Below are positions 59,101 to 64,000 of a stretch of 64,000 nt of DNA, one piece after another. Below the pieces are notes generated by a model, which searched no databases, was not told the DNA's origin, and was given only the letters and a program-made list of their open reading frames with translations. Source of the DNA: Accumulibacter sp. (GTDB lineage Bacteria; Pseudomonadota; Gammaproteobacteria; Burkholderiales; Rhodocyclaceae); assembly GCF_036625195.1 (NCBI RefSeq), contig NZ_JAZKUG010000001.1, positions 4,712,001-4,776,000 on the forward strand. Direction: 5' to 3'. Both the position numbers and the translations under genes were made by a program. How positions within the stretch are numbered: position 1 is the first letter of the stretch; the number at the start of each line of letters is the position of its first letter.

Positions 59101-62100
59101 GACCATCCGCGACGACCGCATCGCCGGCATTGCCGTCGATGACGAGTTGATGCCTCGGCACGCTGGCGCCGAGGCCGGACCAGCCGTTGCCGTCGTTGAA
59201 CCGGTTCATGGCCGACATGTCGAGGACGTCACCGACCGAGAGCGCCACCGTGTTGTGGCCGCTGCCGGTGAGGTCGATCCGTTCGATCGATTCGAGACGC
59301 GACTGGCTGCCGGGCGTGCTCGCGCCCTGGTTGGCGATCGCGGTGAGGTCGAAGGAGAGGCCGCTGCCGGCGAGCGCGATCGTATCGAGACCCGTGCCGC
59401 CGTCGATGCGCGCGAGTTGGCCATCGGTGACGCCACTCGCGAGCGCCGCGAGGTTGCTGGCGTTGAGGACGAAGGTGTCGTCGCCGGCGCCGCCATAAAG
59501 CACATCCGCGCCGCCGTTGCCGGTCAGCGTGTCGTTGCCGGCGCCGGCGACCAGCGTTTCGGCCACCGAGGAGCCGTTCAGCGCGTCGGCACCGGCAGTG
59601 CCGAACTGGTCGACGGCGCTCGGGGCGAAGGCGCCGCCGGTGCTGCCGAAGATGACATAACTTCGCCCGCTTTCGATACCGGTCGGTGAGGCCGCGTGAC
59701 GGGCGCCGACGATCAGGTCGGCGAGGCCGTCGCCGTTGACGTCGCCTGCGGCGGCCACACTGTAGCCGCTCCAGTCCCCCGGGGATTGCCCATTGATGAC
59801 GAATCCGCCGACACCGTTGGCGATACTGGAGAGGTCTACCGAAGTGCCGTCGGTCTTGCCGAAGACGACATGGCTGCGGCCCGCGTCGGTCGCACTCGAA
59901 GGATCGGACAGCCTGGCGCCGACGAGGAGATCGGCCAGCCCATCGCCGTTGAGGTCGCCAGCCGAAGCCACGCTCGAACCGCTCTGGTCTCCTGTCGACT
60001 GGCCATGGATGACGAAGCCGCCCGTTCCGGCGGCGACTGCCGACAGTTGCACGGCGGCGGCTTCGGTCTTGCCGAAGACGACGTAGCTGCGGCCAGCATC
60101 CGCACCGCTGGCCGGGTCGGCGAGACGAGCGCTGATGAGGAGGTCCGCCAGACCATCACCATTGACGTCGCCGGCGCCGGCAACGCCGTACCCGCAAAGA
60201 TCGCCCGCGCTCTCGCCATCGATCACGAAACCACCATTGCCCGCGGCGATCGCCGAGGCGTGGATGGCACTGCTGAACGTCCTGCCGAAAACGACATAGC
60301 CCCGTCCTGCATCAAGGCCACTCGCGTGGTCGCTCGAGAACGCTCCGACGATGATGTCTGCCAGTCCATCGCCGTTCACGTCGCCGGCACCGGCAACGCT
60401 GTTGCCGCTGAATTCCTGCGCGGCGGCACCTTCGAAGACGAATCCGCCCTGGCCAAGGATGACCGCATCGAGATCGACCGGAGCCGTATCGGACTTGCCG
60501 AAGACGACGTAGCTGCGGCCTGCATCCACACCACTCGCCGGGTCGCCGAGAAGCGCGCCAATGATCAGATCGGCCAGCCCGTCACCGTTGACATCCCCGA
60601 CAGCGGCAATGCTGTAGCCGCTTTGATCGCCCGAGCCTTGGCCATCGATGGCAAAGCCGCCGTTCCCGGACCCAATCGCCGACAGGTCGACACGGCTGCC
60701 GTCGCTCTTGCCGAAGACGACGTAGGTCCGCCCGGAGTCCGGTGCACCCGGACGGTCGCTGCCCATCGCGCTGACGATGAGATCGGCAAGGCCGTCGCCA
60801 TTGAAGTCGCCTCCCCCGGCGACGTCGAAACCGCTGCGATCGTCGGCGCACGCACCCACGATCACGAATCCGCCACTGCCGGCGTCGATTGCCGTCAGAT
60901 CGACGGCACCCTGGTCGGATTTGCCGAAGACGACGTAGCTGCGCCCGGCGGCGTTGCCCGCGGGCGGATCGCTCCACGGCGCGCCGACGATCAGGTCGGC
61001 AAACCCGTCGCCGTTGACGTCGCCGGCCGCGGCGACGCTGCGGCCGGCATTGTCATCGGCACACTGACCGTTGATCACGAATCCACCATTGCCGGTGGCG
61101 ATGTCGGAAAGCGTGATCGGTGGTCGAAAGTTCACCGAGAGGACATTGGGTGTCGGGTCGAGGTCGGCACCGCCGTTGGCGGTACCGCCGTCGTCTTGCA
61201 GTTGGAAGGTGAAACTCGTGTGGCCGCTGCCACCGTCGTTGCCAGTAGGGCTAAAGACGAACTGGCCGGCGGTGAGGTCGGTGACCGCGATCGACTGGCC
61301 GGCAGTGACGGGAACACCGGCGAGGTTCAGGCTGCCGGCGCCGGGCAGCGTGCTGATGCGCACGGCCAGGAGCCCGTTGGCAGGGGTGTCGGCTGCGTCG
61401 CTGAAACCGAAGTCGGCCGCGGAGAAGATGTAGGTGTTGTCTTCGCGCGTGCTGACGGTCTTGTCGGTGCCCGACGGGGCGTCGTTGACCGGCGTGACGT
61501 CGATCGTGATGAGGTTCGGTGTCGGGTCGAGGTCAGCGCCGCCGTGGGCGGTGCCGCCATCGTCCTGGACCTGGAAGGTGAAGCTGGCGTAAGCGTTGCC
61601 GCTGGCGTTGGCGGCCGGGGTGAAGACGAGCTGGCCGGCGGCGAGGTCGGTCGCGGAGATGGATTGCCCGGGTGTGACGGGGATGCCGGCGAGGTTCAGG
61701 TTGCCGGCAGCTGGCAGCGTTGCGATGCGGATGGCGAGCAGGGCGTCGGGCGGAAGGTCGCTGGGATCGGTGAGCGGGAAGTCCGCGACGCCGAAGGTGT
61801 AAGCGGCGTCTTCGGTGACGGGCACGATGCGGTCGGTGCCGGACGGTGCGTGGTGGAAGGATTCGCTGGCGTCGGCGGCTACGGACAGGTCGTCGGCAAA
61901 CGGGGTGGCGATGCTGACGATGTCGGTCCACGGGCTGCCGAGGGCGCTGAGGGCGTCGCCGGACCACACGTCTCCCCAAGCCACCACCGAGCCGTCGGCG
62001 CGCAGCGCGGCAAAGGCCCTGTCCGTCGAAAAGACCTGCGTCACGTCGATCGTGCCGTTGAGCTGCGCCGCCACGCTCGAACTGTTGCCGCCGTCCGTCG

Positions 62101-64000
62101 CCCTCCCCCAGGTGACGACCGAGCCGTCGGCGCGCAGCGCGGCAAAGGCGCCATACTTCGTCGAAAACACCTGCACGACGTCGATCGTCCCGTCGAGCTG
62201 CGCCGCCACCGCCGAACTGTTGCCGCCGGACGACGAATCCCCCCAGGTGACGACCGACCCGTCGGCGCGCAGCGCGGCAAAGGCGGACCAGGTCGAAAAC
62301 ACCTGCACGACGTCGTTCGTCCCGTCGAGCTGCGCTGCCACGGTGGAACTGCTGCCGCCGTACGACGAATCCCCCCAAGTGACGACCGAACCGTCTTCGC
62401 GCAGCGCGGCAAAGGCGACCCATGTCGAAAACACCTGCGTCACGTCGATCGTGCCGTTGAGCTGCGCCGCCACGCTGGAACTGTTGCCGCCCCCCCACGA
62501 ATTCCCCCAGGTGACGACCGAGCCGTCTTCGCGCAGCGCGGCAAAGGCGGTGTTTGCGGAAAACACCCGCACGACGTCATTCGTCCCATCGACCTGCGCC
62601 GAAACCGCGGAACTGTTGCCGCCGTACGACGAATCCCCCCAAGTGACCACCGAGCCGTCGGCGCGCAGCGCGGCAAAGGCCCTTCCCGTCGAAAACACCT
62701 CCGTGACGTCGTTCGTGCCGTCGATCTGCGGTGCCACGGTGGAACTGTTGCCGCCGAACGACGAATCCCCCCAGGTGACCACCGAGCCGTCGGCGCGCAG
62801 CGCGGCAAAGGCGACCCATGTCGAAAACACCTGCGTCACGTCGATCGTGCCATCGAGCTGCGCCGCGACCGTGGAGCTGTCGCCGCCAAAGTACGAATCC
62901 CCCCAAGTGACCACCGAGCCGTCGGCGCGCAGCGCGGCAAAAGCACCACCTTGCGTCCCACCCGGCGCGTCAAGGGCGCCTTCTTGCGTCGAAAACACCT
63001 CCACGACGTCGTTCGTCCCGTTGAGATCTGCGGCGACGGCTGTGCTGTCGCCGCCGCTGTTCCAATTCCCCCAAGTGATCACCGAGCCGTCGGCGCGCAG
63101 CGCAGCAAAGGCCCACTCCGTCGAAAACACCTGGACGACGTCGTTCGTCCCGTTGAGCTCTGCGGCGAAGTCGCGGCTGTCGCCGCCGGTGCCCCACGCC
63201 CCCCAAGTGACCACCGAGCCGTCGGCGCGCAGCGCCGCAAAAGCACCGTGCGTCGAAAACACCTGCACGACGTCGTTCGTCCCGTCGATCTGCGCCAGCA
63301 ACGCGAAACTGTTGCCGCCGTACGAGGGATACCCCCAGGTGACCACCGAGCCGTCGGCGCGCAGCGCGGCAAAGCCGAGCCCCGTCGAAAACACCTGGAC
63401 GACGTCGTTCGTCCCGTCGAGCTCTCCCGCGACCGCGGAACTGTCGCCACCGTACGACGAATCCTCTCCCCAAGTGACCACCGAGCCGTCGGCGCGCAGC
63501 GCGGCAAAGGCGTAGTCCGCCGAAAACACCTGCGTCACGTCGATCGTGCCGTTGAGCTGCGCCGCCACGCTGGAACTGTCGCCGGCCGAATTCCCCCAGG
63601 TGACGACCGAGCCATCGGCGCGCAGCGCGGCAAAGGCGTGACCCGTCGAAAACACCTGCGTGACGTCGATCGTGCCGTCGAGCTTTGCCGCTACCGCGGA
63701 ACTATCGCCGCCACGGTCCCAATCACCCCAGGTGACCACCGAGCCGTCGGCGCGCAGCGCGGCAAAGGCGCCATACGTCGAAAACACCTGCCTGACGTCG
63801 ATCGTCCCGTCGAGCTTAGCCGCCACCGCGGAACTGTTGCCGCCGCGCGACGAGTCCCCCCAGGTGACGACCGAACCGTCGGCACGCAGCGCGGCAAAGG
63901 CGGCACCCGTCGAAAAAACCTCCAGCACGTCGATCGTCCCGTCGAGCCGCGCCGCGACCGCAACACTGTTGCCGCCGTACGACGAATCCCCCCAGGTGAC
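53189..64000 (-). CDS. giant RCC1-like/cadherin-like/FG-GAP/RTX protein G, 5' end beyond right edge
   Basis: 3,603 residues are visible and the frame is open at position 64000, so the head is missing. Counting from the edge: a partial plus fifteen full RCC1-like repeats (1-706) ending with the cap ATPFADDLSVA, two cadherin-like domains (about 713-957), two seven-blade FG-GAP propellers (about 965-1458 and 1675-2175) with linkers, RTX repeats (about 2390-3487) and the shared tail (HLDFLVT). It is the only protein in the window that combines the cadherin-like domains of E and F with the propellers of B and C, so it looks like a recombinant of the two layouts. One RCC1-like repeat has an insertion (ALDAPGGTQGG). 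By comparison with E and F, a DUF4347 head and more repeats are expected to the right. Confidence 0.9.
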   Translation of the reverse strand, partial: VTWGDSSYGGNSVAVAARLDGTIDVLEVFSTGAAFAALRADGSVVTWGDSSRGGNSSAVAAKLDGTIDVRQVFSTYGAFAALRADGSVVTWGDWDRGGDSSAVAAKLDGTIDVTQVFSTGHAFAALRADGSVVTWGNSAGDSSSVAAQLNGTIDVTQVFSADYAFAALRADGSVVTWGEDSSYGGDSSAVAGELDGTNDVVQVFSTGLGFAALRADGSVVTWGYPSYGGNSFALLAQIDGTNDVVQVFSTHGAFAALRADGSVVTWGAWGTGGDSRDFAAELNGTNDVVQVFSTEWAFAALRADGSVITWGNWNSGGDSTAVAADLNGTNDVVEVFSTQEGALDAPGGTQGGAFAALRADGSVVTWGDSYFGGDSSTVAAQLDGTIDVTQVFSTWVAFAALRADGSVVTWGDSSFGGNSSTVAPQIDGTNDVTEVFSTGRAFAALRADGSVVTWGDSSYGGNSSAVSAQVDGTNDVVRVFSANTAFAALREDGSVVTWGNSWGGGNSSSVAAQLNGTIDVTQVFSTWVAFAALREDGSVVTWGDSSYGGSSSTVAAQLDGTNDVVQVFSTWSAFAALRADGSVVTWGDSSSGGNSSAVAAQLDGTIDVVQVFSTKYGAFAALRADGSVVTWGRATDGGNSSSVAAQLNGTIDVTQVFSTDRAFAALRADGSVVAWGDVWSGDALSALGSPWTDIVSIATPFADDLSVAADASESFHHAPSGTDRIVPVTEDAAYTFGVADFPLTDPSDLPPDALLAIRIATLPAAGNLNLAGIPVTPGQSISATDLAAGQLVFTPAANASGNAYASFTFQVQDDGGTAHGGADLDPTPNLITIDVTPVNDAPSGTDKTVSTREDNTYIFSAADFGFSDAADTPANGLLAVRISTLPGAGSLNLAGVPVTAGQSIAVTDLTAGQFVFSPTGNDGGSGHTSFTFQLQDDGGTANGGADLDPTPNVLSVNFRPPITLSDIATGNGGFVINGQCADDNAGRSVAAAGDVNGDGFADLIVGAPWSDPPAGNAAGRSYVVFGKSDQGAVDLTAIDAGSGGFVIVGACADDRSGFDVAGGGDFNGDGLADLIVSAMGSDRPGAPDSGRTYVVFGKSDGSRVDLSAIGSGNGGFAIDGQGSGDQSGYSIAAVGDVNGDGLADLIIGALLGDPASGVDAGRSYVVFGKSDTAPVDLDAVILGQGGFVFEGAAAQEFSGNSVAGAGDVNGDGLADIIVGAFSSDHASGLDAGRGYVVFGRTFSSAIHASAIAAGNGGFVIDGESAGDLCGYGVAGAGDVNGDGLADLLISARLADPASGADAGRSYVVFGKTEAAAVQLSAVAAGTGGFVIHGQSTGDQSGSSVASAGDLNGDGLADLLVGARLSDPSSATDAGRSHVVFGKTDGTSVDLSSIANGVGGFVINGQSPGDWSGYSVAAAGDVNGDGLADLIVGARHAASPTGIESGRSYVIFGSTGGAFAPSAVDQFGTAGADALNGSSVAETLVAGAGNDTLTGNGGADVLYGGAGDDTFVLNASNLAALASGVTDGQLARIDGGTGLDTIALAGSGLSFDLTAIANQGASTPGSQSRLESIERIDLTGSGHNTVALSVGDVLDMSAMNRFNDGNGWSGLGASVPRHQLVIDGNAGDAVVADGLWANSGTVSHAGHSYAVYNARGSAAQLLIDTSITRTVVERPRIELSDIAAGDGGFVINGQCADDQSGVSVSAAGDINGDGLADLIVGARFSDPAAGIDAGCSYVVFGQTGSSGVDLSAIAAGNGGFVINGQCAGDLSGWTVAGAGDVNGDGLADLIVGARWSDPAAGHAGRSYVVFGQPSGSAVELSAVASGRGGFAINGQCVGDESGRSVAAAGDVNGDGLADVIVGAIWADPATGSNAGRSYVVFGQTSSGAVALSAIAAGNGGFAINGQCASDYSGYSVAAAGDVNGDGLADLIVGADASDPAARSAAGRSYVVFGRIGGIAVELSAVSGGSGGFVINGECSDDFSGNSVSAAGDVNGDGLSDLIVGAFANDLAAGSNGGRSYVVFGKTDSSAVDLSVISGGNGGFVMNGQSIGDHSGRSVSAAGDVNGDGLGDLIIGALNSEAGAGPYAGRSYLVFGRTGSAGVDLSAIAVGSGGFVIDGQCAGDQSGGSVSAAGDVNGDGFSDLIVGALLSDPAAGTDAGRSYVIFGSTGGAFAPSAVDQFGTAGADTLTGTASSETLVAGAGNDTLTGNGGADVLHGGAGDDTFVVNASNLAALASGVTDGQLARIDGGSGLDTIALAGSGLSFDLMAIANQGASTPGSTSRLESIERIDLTGSGSNTLRLSVGDVLDMAGMNHFNNASGWLDGSYDLAGGGAGGASPEQRHQLLVLGNRGDLLALSHAADWINAGTVSHSGQTYAVFNGRSAAAQLLIHDEVGLRLVGTPDHDVLGAGNGDDLLQGGAGDDILDGRGGVDALLGGPGNDHLDGGAGNDLMDGGEGWDSIYFKEAVQSIVVDLDAGTAFGADIGLDQLVDIEGINATNANDTVIGDARDNAVNGLDGDDSIFGGDGNDNLAGWGGSDLIEGEDGDDFVSGGSGNDTLDGGSGSDHLDGEGGDDQLRGGAGDDILSDLIGANQLLGGEGNDTVVGSGTLDGGAGNDSLGGSDGDDTLIGSTGADSMSGGNGSDIYYVDHLGDVVVETNADLSLGGSDTVRSNLDAYTLTAYLESLELLPGVVRGAGNSLGNTLYGSNDGNVLDGGAGADTILGGDGDDLIWGGTGADSLLGGDGSDLYYVDHAGDSVGESNANPASGGIDQVYSFLSAYTLTAHVENGRILASGVAHLTGNALDNLLYAGSGHNVLDGGGGSDTVSYLYGASSGVSVSLALAGGQATGGSGSDTLVSIEHLIGSSQEDSLAGDGNANRLEGGNGNDTLAGGAGNDTLSGSAGSDTASYADAASGVSVSLAIAAPQATGGSGSDTLIAIENLTGSAYDDTLRGDANANRLSGAQGNDFLNGGAGNDTLDGGAGNDHLWGDTGADSLVGGDGSDSYYVDDVGDSVSETNANPATGGTDQVFTYLAAHTLGAHVENGRILATGAANLTGNALDNILDAGTGNNLLDGAGGNDILSYLYGASSGVSVSLAIAGAQATGGSGSDTLIAIENLTGSTYDDTLTGDANANRLTGAQGNDFLNGGAGNDTLDGGAGNDRLWGGAGADSLIGGDGSDFYYLDDAGDSVSETNANPATGGTDQVLTYLASTTLGAHIENGRILATGAANLTGNALDNLLDAGTGNNLLDGAGGNDTVSYLYGASSGVSVSLALAGAQATGGSGSDTLAGIENLTGSTYDDTLTGDANANRLNGAQGNDFLNGGAGNDTLDGGAGNDTLWGGTGADSLTGGDGNDSYYVDHAGDSVTETNANPATGGIDQVFSYLAAYTLGAHIENGRILATGAASLSGNGLANLLYAGAGNNLLDGAGGNDTASYLYGASSGVTASLASGTATGGSGSDTLAGIENLVGSAYADTLSGDGGANLLSGGNGNDTLTGGLGADIFRFDTLPNAATNRDTISDFNVLDDTIELENAIFASLPNGPLAATSFRSGAGLTAAADADDYLIYDSTSGALYYDANGNTGAGPVQVATLASGLALSHLDFLVT
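53710..55250 (-). repeat. 528 bp RTX tandem units in G
   Basis: The QGNDFLN markers near 54051, 54579 and 55107 are exactly 528 bp apart. Confidence 0.8.
57475..58975 (-). repeat. FG-GAP propeller G2 (7 repeats)
   Basis: Seven blades, opening IELSDIAAGDGG and closing VIFGSTGGAFA. Followed by the linker with ESIERIDL and AGMNHFNN. Confidence 0.85.
59625..61105 (-). repeat. FG-GAP propeller G1 (7 repeats)
   Basis: Seven GD(V/F/L)NGDG loops, opening ITLSDIATGNGG and closing VIFGSTGGAFA. Confidence 0.85.
61890..64000 (-). repeat. RCC1-like array of G (15 full repeats plus one partial)
   Basis: The 132 bp unit continues to the edge. The outermost 225 bp (about 63773-64000) closely resemble part of F array 2 (about 49657-49888). 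Confidence 0.88.

Noticed and set aside
39265..64000. Diversity-generating retroelement as the source of the variable loops
   Set aside because: No reverse transcriptase or template repeat is visible, and the changes are not restricted to adenine positions. Recombination among repeats is simpler.
1..64000. Type I secretion transporter genes expected with RTX cargo
   Set aside because: I looked for ABC transporter, membrane fusion or outer membrane protein signatures and found none. They must lie elsewhere.

Overview
The window is GC-rich and every gene I can support lies on the minus strand, so transcription runs from the right edge to the left. It holds nine genes. Six are giant repetitive proteins of about 2,470 to 4,390 residues (one runs off the right edge). 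Three are conventional: a GT41 (O-GlcNAc-transferase-like) glycosyltransferase, a TIGR03032-type protein and a GH16 glycoside hydrolase that runs off the left edge. The giants end in RTX calcium-binding repeats plus a conserved C-terminal domain of the type I secretion kind, and none has a signal peptide. This fits a Gram-negative proteobacterium with a large repertoire of secreted surface or matrix proteins. A biofilm- or granule-forming betaproteobacterium of the Accumulibacter/Rhodocyclales sort is plausible, but that is a guess from style, not proof.

Layout in transcription order: G (>64000-53189), F (52645-44417), E (43873-35600), D (35399-27981), C (27755-14596), GT41 transferase (14544-12208), TIGR03032 protein (12211-11123), B (10991-1891), GH16 enzyme (1572-<1). 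C, D, E and F start with a DUF4347 domain followed by arrays of 44-residue RCC1-like repeats. G enters the window inside such an array. E, F and G then carry cadherin-like domains. B, C and G carry FG-GAP repeats that always come in groups of exactly seven, eight groups in all, each consistent with one seven-bladed integrin-alpha-type propeller. All six end in RTX repeats, largely a 176-residue (528 bp) tandem unit, and a common tail of about 110 residues.

The most striking points are these. (1) Propellers are strictly seven-fold, and the RCC1-like arrays count 10, 10, 10+20 and 10+20. (2) A 3,054 bp block, containing the tail of one gene, a strong hairpin, the 543 bp spacer, the DUF4347 head and the first ten RCC1-like repeats of the next gene, is present twice and nearly identical, 8,772 bp apart. 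This gives a constant-head/constant-tail, variable-middle gene array. (3) A GT41 transferase and a TIGR03032 protein are embedded in the cluster, suggesting cytoplasmic glycosylation of the giants before export. (4) B and C each carry a single-base frameshift that would remove the secretion tail unless it is a sequence error. (5) DUF4347 keeps a His-Gly and a Cys motif resembling clan CD peptidases.

No type I secretion transporter, tRNA, rRNA, CRISPR array, insertion sequence or phage gene was seen. The many long open frames antisense to, or out of frame with, the giant genes are shadows of GC-rich repetitive coding sequence.
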